A stretch of DNA of 64,000 nt from Rhodococcus rhodnii. Its GTDB lineage: Bacteria > Actinomycetota > Actinomycetes > Mycobacteriales > Pseudonocardiaceae. Below are positions 44,788 to 54,673 of this stretch, piece after piece. The notes under the pieces were generated by a model that ran no database searches, was not told where the DNA came from, and saw nothing but the letters and a program-made list of their open reading frames with translations. How positions within the stretch are numbered: the first letter of the stretch is position 1; each line of letters opens with the position of its first letter. A program made the position numbers and the translations under genes. The DNA lies in NCBI GenBank assembly GCA_000720375.1, contig JOAA01000001.1:596907-660906 (forward strand), read 5' to 3'.

Positions 44788-47564
44788 GCGAGCAGCTCGA
44801 CCGGGTGTTGCGCCTGCCGTGAGGTGCCGTGCCGGATCTGCTGGCGACAGGACACTCCGGTGGCCGCGACCACGACATCGGGAGCCGAAGACCGGATCGC
44901 CGGGAACAACCGGTCTTCGCCGACCTGCATCGAGACGTCGTAGTGCTCGGCCTCGAAACCGAAGGACCCGGCCATCCCGCAGCACCCGGCGTCCAGTTCG
45001 GTCACGGTGACGCCGGGGATCCGCCGCAACAACTCCACGGTCGCGGCCGTGCCGACTTCGGCCTTCTGATGGCAGTGCCCGTGGTACAGGATTTCCTTGC
45101 CTTCGAGCGCCGACGACAACTGCAAAGCCCCCGAATCGATGGCCTCCACCAGGAGTTCCTCGACCTGCCGGACCCGGGAAGCGACCGACTTGACGGCCGG
45201 GTTGTCCGGCAACAAGGACAGGTACTCGTCCTGCAACGTGAACACACACGACGGCTCGCAGCCGACGATGGGGCCTGACGAGGCGTCGAGTTGCGCGGTC
45301 AACGCGGTGGCCTTGCGTTTGGCGTCGTCCAGCAGGCCCTTCGAGATCCCAGCCCGGCCACAGCAGCCCGAAGATTCCAGCCGGACCTGCCAACCGGCCT
45401 GTTCCAGCAAGGAGATCGCGGCGCGGCCGACGCCTGGCTCGGTGAAGGTCGTGAACGAGTCGGCCAGGAACGTCACGGTCTGACCGGACGCGGCAGGACG
45501 GCGGCGGAACCACCGGATCAGGTTCTGCCGCTTGAACTCCGGCAACGGGCGCTTGGGCGCGATGCCCAAGAACCGACGCGCGGCAGGCAACCGCGCAGCC
45601 AAGTTGGACACGGGCGCGAACGCTGAGCCGAGCCGGTTCAACAGCCGGATCGAGCCGAAGACCCGTGACCGCAGCGGCACACCGGACTGCGCGTGTTTCT
45701 GGGCCAGGGTCTCCGACTTCAACGCGGCCATGTCCACGCCAAGCGGGCATTCGCTCTTGCAGGCCTTGCACATCAAGCAGAGATCCAGCACCTCGTGCAG
45801 CCGGGAATCACCCAACGCGGCGGCCGGATCGGGCGAGGACAAGGCCTTGACGAGGGCGTTCGCCCGGCCACGGGTGGAATCCTCCTCGTTGCGTGTGGCC
45901 ATATAGGACGGACACATCACGCCAGTGGCGCTCTTGCGGCACAGCCCGATGTTCATGCACCGGTCGGCCGCGCTGCGCATGTCGCCGAGGAACGTCAGGT
46001 GCGTGGTCAGTGGCTTTGCCGGTGGCAGCGCGGGATCGCGGAGGTTGTCCGTCATCGAGGGCGAATCGACGATCTTGCCCGGATTCAGCACGTCATCCGG
46101 GTCGAAGATCCGCTTCACCTGGCGCATGGCCTCGTACAACTCGGAGCCGAAAAGCTTGCGGTTGAACTCGCTGCGCACCAGGCCGTCGCCGTGCTCGCTG
46201 GAGTTGGCGCCGCCGAACTCGACCACGAGGTCACGGACTTCCTCCGCGACCGAACGCATCGCGGCGACCTCGTCCGGGTTCGTCAGATCGACGAACGGCC
46301 GGACATGCAGGCATCCCACCGAGGCGTGGCCGTAGAACCCGGCCTTCATCCCGTGCCGCGTCAGGATTTCCCGGAACCGCGTGCTGTACTCGATCAGCCG
46401 GGACGGATCCACGGCCGTGTCCTCGACGAACGCCTGCGGCCGTCGTGAACCCTCACTCGACGCCATCAGCAGGCCCAGCCCGGCCTTGCGGACCTTCAAC
46501 AAGGCCCCCTGCTGCGCCGGAGTCTCGGCACGCAGGGTGTGGTAGCCGTGGGAGTGCTTCTCCCACAACGAAGCCAACCGGTCCAACCTAGCGCTTGCTT
46601 CAGCGGCGGTATCCCCGGTGAACGTGACGAACAGCAGACCCTCGGGGTCACCGACCAGGAAACTGCCCAGCCGCCGGTACTCCAGCTTCTGCCGGGACAA
46701 CTCGAGGATCGTCTTGTCGATCAGCTCGACCGCGGCCGGATCGCACGCCAGCGCGTCATCGGTCGCGGCGATCGCGGCCTCGACCGACGTGAAGTGCCCG
46801 ACCGCGATAACGGTGTGTTTGGGCTTGGGTACGAGCCCGACGACCGCGCAAGTCGCGACCACCAACGTCCCTTCCGAACCGACCACGAACTTGGCCAGGT
46901 CGAACGGCCCGTCGGCCAACCGGTCCAGCCGGTAGCCGCCCGCCCGCCGCCAGAACTTGGGGAACCCGTCGGCGATCGCAGGTCCGTGAGCAGCCACCAA
47001 ATCGGACAGCGCGGAGTCGAACTTCGTCGGCGTTCCCGGAGCGAACGTGGCCGTGCTCGCGTCGGACAGCACGACATCCATGGACTGGACGTGGTCGATG
47101 GTCATGCCATATCGGACCGACCCGCTGCCCGCCGAGTTGTTGCCCATCATCCCGCCGATGGTGGCGCGGTTGCTGGTCGACGTGTCCGGCCCGAACATCA
47201 TCCCGTGCGGCAACGCGGCCCGGTTCAGGTCGTCCTGCACGACACCGGGCTGGACGTGCGCGATCCCCGCCGCGGGATCCAGCGACAGGATCCGGTTCAT
47301 GTGCCGGGAGAAGTCCAGCACCACACCAGAGCCCACGGTCTGGCCAGCCAGGCTCGTCCCACCACCACGAGCCAGGACGGGAACGCCGTACTCGCGGGCA
47401 ATGGTCACCGCGGCAACGACGTCGTCCGCGTGCCGCGGGAACACCACGCCCTCAGGCATGATCGAGTACATGCTCGCGTCACGCGAGAACAAGTGCCGCG
47501 TGTACGAGTCGAACGCGACCTCCCCTTCGAGCGCTTTCCTAAGCGCTTCCGCCAAGTCGCTCAT
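44763..47564 (-). CDS. FAD- and Fe-S-containing D-2-hydroxyacid dehydrogenase-like protein
   Basis: 933 aa, ATG at 47564. FAD_binding_4 domain at about 30-230 (VLARGGGTSLAGQTVG, NNSAGSGSVRYG), FAD-linked oxidase C domain to about 500, then ferredoxin-like clusters CMNIGLCRKSATGVMCPSY and CLMCKACKSECPLGVDM, and CCG domains with CCGRAG and CCGMAGSFGFE. This fusion of GlcD-like and GlcF-like parts resembles YdiJ and D-2-hydroxyglutarate dehydrogenases. It oxidises a D-2-hydroxy acid and passes electrons to the chain. Next to a glyoxylate-type aminotransferase, glycolate or another 2-hydroxyacid is a candidate. It overlaps the converging symporter by 25 bp. Confidence 0.88.
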   Translation of the reverse strand: MSDLAEALRKALEGEVAFDSYTRHLFSRDASMYSIMPEGVVFPRHADDVVAAVTIAREYGVPVLARGGGTSLAGQTVGSGVVLDFSRHMNRILSLDPAAGIAHVQPGVVQDDLNRAALPHGMMFGPDTSTSNRATIGGMMGNNSAGSGSVRYGMTIDHVQSMDVVLSDASTATFAPGTPTKFDSALSDLVAAHGPAIADGFPKFWRRAGGYRLDRLADGPFDLAKFVVGSEGTLVVATCAVVGLVPKPKHTVIAVGHFTSVEAAIAATDDALACDPAAVELIDKTILELSRQKLEYRRLGSFLVGDPEGLLFVTFTGDTAAEASARLDRLASLWEKHSHGYHTLRAETPAQQGALLKVRKAGLGLLMASSEGSRRPQAFVEDTAVDPSRLIEYSTRFREILTRHGMKAGFYGHASVGCLHVRPFVDLTNPDEVAAMRSVAEEVRDLVVEFGGANSSEHGDGLVRSEFNRKLFGSELYEAMRQVKRIFDPDDVLNPGKIVDSPSMTDNLRDPALPPAKPLTTHLTFLGDMRSAADRCMNIGLCRKSATGVMCPSYMATRNEEDSTRGRANALVKALSSPDPAAALGDSRLHEVLDLCLMCKACKSECPLGVDMAALKSETLAQKHAQSGVPLRSRVFGSIRLLNRLGSAFAPVSNLAARLPAARRFLGIAPKRPLPEFKRQNLIRWFRRRPAASGQTVTFLADSFTTFTEPGVGRAAISLLEQAGWQVRLESSGCCGRAGISKGLLDDAKRKATALTAQLDASSGPIVGCEPSCVFTLQDEYLSLLPDNPAVKSVASRVRQVEELLVEAIDSGALQLSSALEGKEILYHGHCHQKAEVGTAATVELLRRIPGVTVTELDAGCCGMAGSFGFEAEHYDVSMQVGEDRLFPAIRSSAPDVVVAATGVSCRQQIRHGTSRQAQHPVELLAQVVVTSA

Positions 47565-47640
47565 GCCTGTTCCTCGCTATGGGTTACGTTGCGTCGCATG
47601 AGCGGCCACACTGTGTTGAATGATTCGCTCGCAAGCTCGC

Positions 47641-48780
47641 TCATGCGTCCGCCAGGTACGACAATGCGGCCGAGACTCCGTCCTTGACCGGCACACCGGC
47701 GAGCTGGAGTCCCATTTGGACACCGGAGAGCGCGCCGGCCAGACTCAGATCGTTGAAATGCCCGAGATGCCCGATCCGGAACACCTTCCCGGCCACCTTG
47801 CCCAACCCCGCACCCAGCGACATGTCGAACCGGTCGAGGATCACCTCGCGTAGCCGGTCGGCGTCGTGTCCCTCAGGCATCAGGATCGCGGTCAACGTGT
47901 TCGAGTACGCCGAAGGGTCAAGACACAACAACTCAAGCCCCCAGCCCTGCACGGCTGCACGCGTCGCGGCCGCATGACGCGCGTGCCTCGCGTACACCTG
48001 CGGCAGGCCCTCGGAGTGCAACATGTGCAACGCCTCGCGAAGCCCGTACAACAGGTTCGTCGGTGGCGTGTACGGGAAAGCGCCTCGCTGGTTGGCTTCA
48101 AGGATCGGCTGCCACGCCCAGTACGACCGAGGCAAGCGCGCGGACGTAGCAAGGGCCTTCGCACTGACGGCGTTCAACCCGAGCCCAGGCGGGAGCATGA
48201 GTCCCTTCTGGGAACAGGAAACCGTGACGTCCACACCCCACTCGTCGTGCCGGTAGTCAACGGAACCCAACGAGGACACGGTATCCACCATCAGCAGGGC
48301 AGGATGGTCGCCCATTGCCCGCCGGACGGCGGCGATATCGCTGGTCACACCGGTCGAAGTCTCGTTGTGCACCACGAGAACGGCCTTGGTCGACGGCGTG
48401 AGCCGGGCGGACACCTCAGCGGGATCGACCGGGTGCCGCCAGTCCCCCGGCACGAAGTCCACCTCCAGCCCCAGATCCCGGGCCATCCGTTGCCACAGCG
48501 CGGCGAAATGCCCGGTCTCGAAGCACAGCACGTGATCGCCCGGGCTCAACGTGTTGACCAACGCGGCTTCCCATGCGCCAGTGCCCGAAGACGGGTACAG
48601 CACCACATCGCCCGTGGTGCCGAACACCGGCTTCAACGCTTCGAGAACCGACGGCACCAACGCCGCGAACTGCGGTCCACGGTGGTCGATGGTCGGCGCC
48701 GACATTGCCCTGAGCACCTGGTCGGGAACGTTGGTCGGGCCAGGGATCTGCAGAAAGTGACGTCCGCTGGCGAAACTCAT
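47641..48780 (-). CDS. Class V aminotransferase (alanine/serine-glyoxylate type)
   Basis: 379 aa, ATG at 48780. PLP fold type I with the N-terminal IPGPTNVPDQVLRAM typical of AGT/SGAT, phosphate-binding SSGTGAWEAAL, Asp in LMVDTVSSLG and the Schiff-base Lys in VTVSCSQKGLM. It transaminates glyoxylate or a related oxo acid. It lies 76 bp upstream of the FAD/Fe-S dehydrogenase gene on the same strand, so the two are probably co-transcribed: the dehydrogenase makes an oxo acid, the aminotransferase consumes it (inference). Confidence 0.88.
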   Translation of the reverse strand: MSFASGRHFLQIPGPTNVPDQVLRAMSAPTIDHRGPQFAALVPSVLEALKPVFGTTGDVVLYPSSGTGAWEAALVNTLSPGDHVLCFETGHFAALWQRMARDLGLEVDFVPGDWRHPVDPAEVSARLTPSTKAVLVVHNETSTGVTSDIAAVRRAMGDHPALLMVDTVSSLGSVDYRHDEWGVDVTVSCSQKGLMLPPGLGLNAVSAKALATSARLPRSYWAWQPILEANQRGAFPYTPPTNLLYGLREALHMLHSEGLPQVYARHARHAAATRAAVQGWGLELLCLDPSAYSNTLTAILMPEGHDADRLREVILDRFDMSLGAGLGKVAGKVFRIGHLGHFNDLSLAGALSGVQMGLQLAGVPVKDGVSAALSYLADA

Positions 48781-48889
48781 ACGCCTGTTTGCCTCTCGTG
48801 CTGTCAAGCCTTGACGTGTTCCTGACGATACGTCTAATTTCTATTGACGAACAGCAAATTCCGAATTGCGGAATCCCCCGGAGCCGCTT

Positions 48890-50155
48890 ATGTCGGTGGA
48901 AATCATCTCGATCCTGGTTCTCGTTGCCGTGTTCGTACTGGGAACCACGTTATCGATCAATATGGGCGTGCTGGCGTTCGTCGCCGCGTTCGCCGTCGGC
49001 ACCCTGGTCGTGGACAAATCGACCGACGACATCGTCGGCGGTTTTCCCAGCAATCTCTTCGTGATCCTGGTCGGCGTCACGTACCTGTTCGCGATCGCCA
49101 AGCAGAACGGGACGGTCGACTGGCTGGTCAACATCGCCATCCGGGTCGTCGGCGGCCGGGTGGTGGCGATCCCGTGGATCATGTTCCTGATCACCGCCGT
49201 GCTCACCGCGTTCGGTGCGGTCGTGCCCGCAGCGGTGGCGATCATCGCGCCGATCGCGATGGGCTTCGCCACCCGCTACAAGATCAACCCGGTGCTGATG
49301 GGCCTGCTGGTGATCAACGGTGCCAGCGCGGGCGGGTTCTCGCCACTGAGCATCTTCGGCGGGATCACCAACGGCGTGGTCGAACGCAGCAACCTGCCGG
49401 GCAGCCCGATGACCCTGTTCATCGCGTCGTTCGTGTTCAACCTGCTGCTCAGCGTGGTGGTGTTCGTGATCTTCGGCGGACGGCAGCTGCTGGGCCAGAA
49501 GGCACAGGACGAGCTGTCCCCCGCGTCAGGCCCTGGCACGATCCAGGCGCCGGTCCGGCTGGACCACAACCGGATCCTGACCCTCGTCGGCATCGTCGGC
49601 CTCGCGGTCGGCGCGCTGTTCTTCGACCTTGACGTGGGACTGCTCGCGTTGACCGTGGTCGCGGTGCTGACAGTGGTCTCGCCGTCGACCACTCGAGGCG
49701 CCGTCGACAAGGTCGCATGGTCCACGGTTCTGCTGATCTGCGGCATCGTGACGTACGTCAGCCTGCTCGAGGACATCGGCACGGTCGACTACCTCGGCCG
49801 GGGCGTTGCCAGCATCGGCCTGCCGTTGCTGGGCGCGTTGCTGATCTGCTTCATCGGCGGTGCGGTGTCGGCGTTCGCGTCGACCACGGGAATCCTGGGT
49901 GCGTTGATCCCGCTGGCGGTGCCGTTCCTGCAAACCGGACAAGTCGGTGCGATCGGCCTGATCACGGCACTCGCGCTGTCCTCGTCGGTGGTGGATTCCA
50001 GCCCGTTCTCCACAAGCGGCGCGCTCACCGTGGCCAGCGCTCCGCCGGAGCAACGCGAGCTGGTGTTCAAGCGGCTGATGGCGTGGGGGTTCTCGATGAT
50101 CGCCGTGGCGCCGCTCGTCACATGGCTGGTTCTCGTGGTTCCGGGTTGGCTGTAG
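48890..50155 (+). CDS. SLC13/MatC-like dicarboxylate permease
   Basis: 421 aa, ATG at 48890. About eleven membrane helices. The N-terminal part (NMGVLAFVAAFAVGTLVV) matches the MatC dicarboxylate carrier type, and symmetric re-entrant loops contain GASAGGFSPLSIFGG and SSSVVDSSPFSTSGA. It should import a di- or hydroxycarboxylate such as malonate, succinate or an analogue. It is first of a plus-strand operon with a CoA-transferase and an enoyl-CoA hydratase, which suggests uptake, CoA activation and crotonase chemistry on one substrate. Confidence 0.85.
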   Translation: MSVEIISILVLVAVFVLGTTLSINMGVLAFVAAFAVGTLVVDKSTDDIVGGFPSNLFVILVGVTYLFAIAKQNGTVDWLVNIAIRVVGGRVVAIPWIMFLITAVLTAFGAVVPAAVAIIAPIAMGFATRYKINPVLMGLLVINGASAGGFSPLSIFGGITNGVVERSNLPGSPMTLFIASFVFNLLLSVVVFVIFGGRQLLGQKAQDELSPASGPGTIQAPVRLDHNRILTLVGIVGLAVGALFFDLDVGLLALTVVAVLTVVSPSTTRGAVDKVAWSTVLLICGIVTYVSLLEDIGTVDYLGRGVASIGLPLLGALLICFIGGAVSAFASTTGILGALIPLAVPFLQTGQVGAIGLITALALSSSVVDSSPFSTSGALTVASAPPEQRELVFKRLMAWGFSMIAVAPLVTWLVLVVPGWL

Positions 50156-50158
50156 ACC

Positions 50159-51322
50159 ATGCCATTGGACGGAATCACAGTGCTCGAGGTCGGCGTGTTC
50201 ATGGCGGGCCCGTACGCCACCATGCAGCTCGCCGACCTCGGCGCGGAGGTGCTCAAGATCGAGAACCCGGCGGGCGGCGACCCGGTCCGGCAGGCCGGGC
50301 CGTTCGTGGACGGCGCCAGCTCACCGTTCGCCCGGTTGAACCGGAACAAGAAATCCGTCGCGCTGGACCTGAAGTCACCGGACGGCCGCGCGGCTTTCCG
50401 GCGGCTGGCCGACCATGCCGACGTGCTCGTGGAGAACCTCAGGCCAGGCACGATGCGTTCGCTGCAGCTGGGCTACGAATCCCTGCGCGAGACCAACCCG
50501 CGGCTGATCTACGCCTCCGCGTCCGGCTGGGGCCAGGACGGTCCACTTGCGACGCTGCCTGGCCTGGACATCATGGCGCAGGCGCGCAGCGGGCTGATGA
50601 GCATCACCGGCACGGATGGGGGCGGTCCAGCGAAGATCGGCGTGCCCGTGTGCGATCTCGTCTGCGGGTTGTACGTCGCCTTGGCCGTCACGGCCGCGCT
50701 GCGTGAACGTGACCGAAGCGGCGAAGGCCAGTACATCGACGTGAGCCTGCTGGAATCCGGTGTGTCGCTGGCGGTCTGGGAAGCCGGGAAGTACTTCGCG
50801 ACCGGCGAGGTCGGCGGGCCGCTCGGCACAGCACACCAGAGCCAGGCGCCGTATCAGGCCGTGCGGTGTGCGGACGGGTGGCTCACGGTCGGCGCCATCA
50901 CCCCGAAAACGTGGCTGGGCCTGTGCGAAGTCCTTGGCCTGCAGGCACTTGTCGACGACGAACGGTTCGGCGACGCGTACCGCCGTAAGGAGAACGTCAC
51001 CCAGCTCATCCCCCTCATCGAGGAAGTCACGTCAACGCGGACGGTCGCCGAGTTGGTCGCGGCACTGGACCGTGCCGAGGTGCCGTGCGCCCCGATCTCG
51101 GACTACGGCGAGGTTTTCACCGCCGAAGCGCTCACCGAACGAGACTTCCTGTGGGACACCACGGACGGCGTACGCCAACTGGGCTCGCCGATGCGGTTGT
51201 CCCGCACTCCCACGCAACGCAACGCCGCCGGACCAGCACTCGGAGCGGATACGCGTGCGACGCTGCTCGCGGTCGGGTACACCAATGACGAAGTCGACGA
51301 ACTGGCCGGAGGACAGTCTTGA
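50159..51322 (+). CDS. CaiB/BaiF (family III) CoA-transferase
   Basis: 387 aa, ATG at 50159, 3 bp after the permease stop. Family III fold: ITVLEVGVFMAGPYATMQLADLGAEVLKIE, the LNRNKKSVALDLKS loop and the catalytic Asp in GQYIDVSLLESG. It transfers CoA from a donor such as succinyl-CoA to a carboxylate, presumably the one imported by the upstream permease. Mesaconyl-, formyl- and succinyl-CoA:carboxylate enzymes are all in this family, so the substrate is open. Confidence 0.88.
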   Translation: MPLDGITVLEVGVFMAGPYATMQLADLGAEVLKIENPAGGDPVRQAGPFVDGASSPFARLNRNKKSVALDLKSPDGRAAFRRLADHADVLVENLRPGTMRSLQLGYESLRETNPRLIYASASGWGQDGPLATLPGLDIMAQARSGLMSITGTDGGGPAKIGVPVCDLVCGLYVALAVTAALRERDRSGEGQYIDVSLLESGVSLAVWEAGKYFATGEVGGPLGTAHQSQAPYQAVRCADGWLTVGAITPKTWLGLCEVLGLQALVDDERFGDAYRRKENVTQLIPLIEEVTSTRTVAELVAALDRAEVPCAPISDYGEVFTAEALTERDFLWDTTDGVRQLGSPMRLSRTPTQRNAAGPALGADTRATLLAVGYTNDEVDELAGGQS

Positions 51323-52086
51323 GCGTGGTTGTCGAGCAGGACGGTCCTGTCCTCACGATCATTTTCAACCGCCCGGACAAGCACAACGCGATGACGTTCG
51401 ACATGTACAGCCGCCTGGCGGAGGCATGCGAACGCGCCGACAACGACGACACCGTCCGCGCGTTGGTGCTGCGTGGCGCGGGCCGTCAGGCGTTCGTGTC
51501 GGGTACGGACATCACGCAGTTCCGTGAGTTCGAGACCGGCGAGGACGGGATCGACTACGAGCGTCGGATCGCCGAAGTGCTCAACCGGTTGGAAGACGTG
51601 ACGGTACCGACGATCGCGGTCATCCACGGCTACTGCGTCGGCGCAGGCCTGGCCATCGCGGCGGTCTGCGACCTGCGGGTCGCGGGGACGTCCGCGCGGT
51701 TCGGCGTCCCGATCGCCCGCACACTCGGCAACTGCCTGTCGATGAACTCGTATTCGCTGCTCGTCCACCACCTCGGGCCGTCACGCGCGATGGACATGCT
51801 GCTCAGAGCCAAGATGCTGACCGGCGGCGACGCCAAAGCGGCCGGGTTCGTGCACGAACTCTGCGGTGACGACGACCTCGACCGGACCGCGAACGCCGTC
51901 GTAGGGACAGTCCTGCGGCACGCGCCGCTGAGCATGTGGGCGGCCAAGCAAGCCATCGCCCGACTGCGCCGAGCCGCGTTGCCCGACGGCGACGACTTCG
52001 TCAGCAAGGTCTTCGGCAGCGAGGACTTCCACAACGCGGTCGCCGCGTTCGGCACCAAGCGGCAGATGAACTGGAGCGGGCGCTAG
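51319..52086 (+). CDS. Enoyl-CoA hydratase/isomerase of the carboxylate locus
   Basis: 255 aa. TTG 51319 overlaps the CoA-transferase stop (TTGA); GTG 51325 is an alternative. Crotonase fold with LRGAGRQAFVSGTDITQF and IHGYCVGAGLAIAAVCDLRVA. The second loop carries no obvious catalytic Glu pair of a classical hydratase, so isomerase, lyase or decarboxylase chemistry is possible. It is last in the permease-CoA-transferase-crotonase operon and overlaps the converging methyltransferase by 4 bp. Confidence 0.85.
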   Translation: MSVVVEQDGPVLTIIFNRPDKHNAMTFDMYSRLAEACERADNDDTVRALVLRGAGRQAFVSGTDITQFREFETGEDGIDYERRIAEVLNRLEDVTVPTIAVIHGYCVGAGLAIAAVCDLRVAGTSARFGVPIARTLGNCLSMNSYSLLVHHLGPSRAMDMLLRAKMLTGGDAKAAGFVHELCGDDDLDRTANAVVGTVLRHAPLSMWAAKQAIARLRRAALPDGDDFVSKVFGSEDFHNAVAAFGTKRQMNWSGR

Positions 52087-52958
52087 GCCTTCCGCCCGAC
52101 TCCGCACCATCCGAGGTAGTACGCGGACATGTCGCTGTCGATGGGGTTGTCCGGCCGCCAGTCCGGCGGGTGCACCACGCCCGGCTCCTGCATCACCCAG
52201 CCGTCGAACAGCTTCTCCATCTCGGCTTTCGTGCGGGTGTACAGCCGCGTGGTGGTGTTCTCGTACGCCTTGACGAACGCCGCGACCTGGTCTTTCTGGT
52301 CCTGCGGGGCCTCGTCGGAACAGATGTGGGACAACGCGAGCAGGCTGCCGGGCGCCAGCTTGGAGCGGTAGTACGAGATCAGCTCGCCCGGCTTGTCCTC
52401 GTCCCCGACGAAGTGCAGCAACGCCACCATCAGCAGGCAGACCGGCTTGCTGAAGTCGATCAGTTCCAGGGTCCGCGGGTGGTTCAGGATGCCGTCCGGG
52501 TTGCGCAGGTCCTCCTGGATCATCGCGACCCGGTCGGTGACCATCTGCTCCTGCAGCCTGATCGCGGAGCTCTGCACGGCGATGGTGTTCGAGTCCACGT
52601 ACACGACATGGGCCGCCGGATTGGCCTTGAACGCGATCTCGTGCACGTTGCCGACTGTCGGCGCGCCCGACCCGATGTCGAGGAACTGGGTGATCCCCTG
52701 CGACGCCGCGAAGGTCACCGCACGCCGCAGGAACGACCGGTTGCTGCGGGCAAGCGGCTTGATGGACGGCAGGATCTGCTCGACCTTCTCGACGAACGCC
52801 CGATCGACCGCCGTGTTGTGCGATCCGCCCAGGTAGGCGTCGTAGACCCGATCCGGTGACGGCAGCGACGCGTCGATCCCGGCGGCCTCAAGCCAGGCGG
52901 TGACCGCCATGTCCTGGAACGGGGTGTCGTAGTCGGACATGTCGCGGCCGGCCGTCAT
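52083..52958 (-). CDS. DUF574 S-adenosyl-methionine-dependent methyltransferase
   Basis: 291 aa, ATG at 52958. SAM-binding region FLDIGSGAPTVGNVHEIA and YVDSNTIAVQSS, and the PDRVYDAYLGGSHN N-terminal motif, are typical of the DUF574 (methyltransferase type 20) family, expanded in actinomycetes. Most members have no known substrate. It stands alone between converging and unrelated genes, so no pathway can be assigned. Confidence 0.88.
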   Translation of the reverse strand: MTAGRDMSDYDTPFQDMAVTAWLEAAGIDASLPSPDRVYDAYLGGSHNTAVDRAFVEKVEQILPSIKPLARSNRSFLRRAVTFAASQGITQFLDIGSGAPTVGNVHEIAFKANPAAHVVYVDSNTIAVQSSAIRLQEQMVTDRVAMIQEDLRNPDGILNHPRTLELIDFSKPVCLLMVALLHFVGDEDKPGELISYYRSKLAPGSLLALSHICSDEAPQDQKDQVAAFVKAYENTTTRLYTRTKAEMEKLFDGWVMQEPGVVHPPDWRPDNPIDSDMSAYYLGWCGVGRKA

Positions 52959-53030
52959 CCGGTCCCCCTGTCGCTGAAGTTGTCACACTAGGTAACGCAG
53001 TGCAGCCAGTCTATCGCCCGGAGCAACCGC

Positions 53031-54617
53031 TCACTTCGCGTCCGAGTCGATCAGCAGCTTGCCGCCCTGGCTCACCACTCGGACGTTGCGGGACTCCTGC
53101 CGACCGCCGTAGTTGACCTGGATGGTCAACCGCTGGCCGCCGTCCGCGTCCCCGGACACCCGCTGCGCCGTACGACCGCTGACCTGCGGGTACTGCGCCC
53201 AGTACGCCTCAAAGGCGGCGAAGTCGCCGAACACCTGCTGGGCGCTGGGCGTGAGCATCGCCCACATCCCCGCAGTCCCGCCGTTGCGGTTGTAGTAGGC
53301 GACGAGCAACTCGCCAGCGGCGCCCCACGCCACCGTGCCGTCGTTGCCGCTGGGGTTCGACGGCGCTGACGGCGCTGACGGCGGCGGCTCCGGCGGCCCT
53401 GTCGTCACGGTGACCGTTTGCTGCGGCGGCGTGACGGGCGCCGGGCTGTTGGCGTTGTTGTTGTCACCCGACCCGCGTGTGCTGAGCACAGTCGCGATCA
53501 CACCGCCAAGCACGGCAGCCACGACGATGGCTCCGATGATCGCGGCAACCCGCTTGCTCCCGCCCTTCTTGGCAGGAGGCACGGGAGGTGGCGGCGCAGG
53601 CGGCGCGACGGGCTGCTGCGGCGGTGGCTTGGGCGGCGCCTGAACGGCGGTCGGCGCGCCTGGCGCAGGTGCGGGCGCGATGAGCGTGGCTTGCGCGGCA
53701 GGCACGGGCGCCTGCTGCTTCGGCGGCGCGGCGATCTTCGGCACCACGACGGTGGCACCGCCGGCGATCTCGCCGAGCGTGGTGACCAACTCGGGCATGG
53801 TCGGCCGGTCGGCCGGATCCAGTTTCAGCAGCTCCATCAGGGTCTTGGACATCGACCCGGCCTGCTTGGGCTCGGGGACCTTGCCCATGGCCACCGCGTA
53901 GAGCTGGGCCAGCGGGTTGTCCTTGAAGCCGTACGGCGGCTGGCCTTCGATCGCGTGGTACAGCGTGGCGCCAAGGGAGAACACGTCCGAAGCCCTGGTC
54001 GGGTCCTGGCCGCGGGCCACCTCCGGCGCCAGGTACGCGGGCGTTCCAGCGAGCATGCCGACCGAGGACTGCGTCATCGTGCCGTCGTCGGTGGACCGGG
54101 AGATACCGAAGTCGGTGATCTTCACCGTGCCGCTGTCGTCGATCAGGATGTTGCCCGGTTTGACGTCCCGGTGCACGATTCCGGCCGCGTGCGCGGCGGT
54201 CAGCGCGGTCGCGACCTGCACGCCGATCTGAGCCGTCTCCTCCGGCGAAAGCGTGCCACGCTCGGCCAGCAGCCCGGAAAGGCTCAGTGACGGCAGGTAT
54301 TCCATGATCAGGCACGGGTCACCGTCGTGTTCGGCGACGTCGAACAAAGCGATGGCGTTGCGGTGCTGCAACCGCGCGGCGATCCGCCCTTCCCGCATCG
54401 CCCTGCGGCGCGCGTCGGCGGCCTGGCTCTCCGAGAGCCCAGCGCGCATCAACAGCTGCTTGATAGCAACCGTACGGTCAAGACGCTCGTCGCGCGCCTG
54501 CCAGACGATGCCCATCGCGCCACTGCCGATGGTGTCCAGCAGCCGGTAGCGACCGGCGACCAGCTGCCCCTTTTCGATGACGACTCTTCCTCGCGTGCGT
54601 GTACCTGACGGCGTCAA
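53031..54617 (-). CDS. Membrane Ser/Thr protein kinase (PknB-like)
   Basis: 528 aa, TTG 54617 by default; no ATG or GTG precedes YRLLDTIGSGAMG, so the start is uncertain. Kinase motifs: IGSGAMG P-loop, VAIKQLL Lys, IVHRDVKPGNILID, ITDFGIS and YLAPEVARG. Next come a Pro/Ala-rich linker (about residues 295-350), a membrane helix (VAAIIGAIVVAAVLGGVIA) and an outside domain of about 105 residues (GELLVAYYNRNGG...). There are no PASTA repeats, so the ligand differs from classic PknB. It is divergent from the KstR2-boxed acyl-CoA dehydrogenase gene. Confidence 0.88.
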   Translation of the reverse strand: MTPSGTRTRGRVVIEKGQLVAGRYRLLDTIGSGAMGIVWQARDERLDRTVAIKQLLMRAGLSESQAADARRRAMREGRIAARLQHRNAIALFDVAEHDGDPCLIMEYLPSLSLSGLLAERGTLSPEETAQIGVQVATALTAAHAAGIVHRDVKPGNILIDDSGTVKITDFGISRSTDDGTMTQSSVGMLAGTPAYLAPEVARGQDPTRASDVFSLGATLYHAIEGQPPYGFKDNPLAQLYAVAMGKVPEPKQAGSMSKTLMELLKLDPADRPTMPELVTTLGEIAGGATVVVPKIAAPPKQQAPVPAAQATLIAPAPAPGAPTAVQAPPKPPPQQPVAPPAPPPPVPPAKKGGSKRVAAIIGAIVVAAVLGGVIATVLSTRGSGDNNNANSPAPVTPPQQTVTVTTGPPEPPPSAPSAPSNPSGNDGTVAWGAAGELLVAYYNRNGGTAGMWAMLTPSAQQVFGDFAAFEAYWAQYPQVSGRTAQRVSGDADGGQRLTIQVNYGGRQESRNVRVVSQGGKLLIDSDAK

Positions 54618-54673
54618 CCTTATCGAACCGCACCCACTGCCGAGTGACGCGGCACAGGGTCAATCCGTAGCAA

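Noticed and set aside
43813..45771. Long minus-strand reading frame (652 codons) across the symporter and dehydrogenase ends
   Set aside because: It runs through two real genes in other frames and has low-complexity, charge-rich translation.
48809..48822. KstR-like sequence CTTGACGTGTTCCT before the permease
   Set aside because: The left core is GAC instead of AAC and both outer bases are wrong; no steroid gene is beside it.
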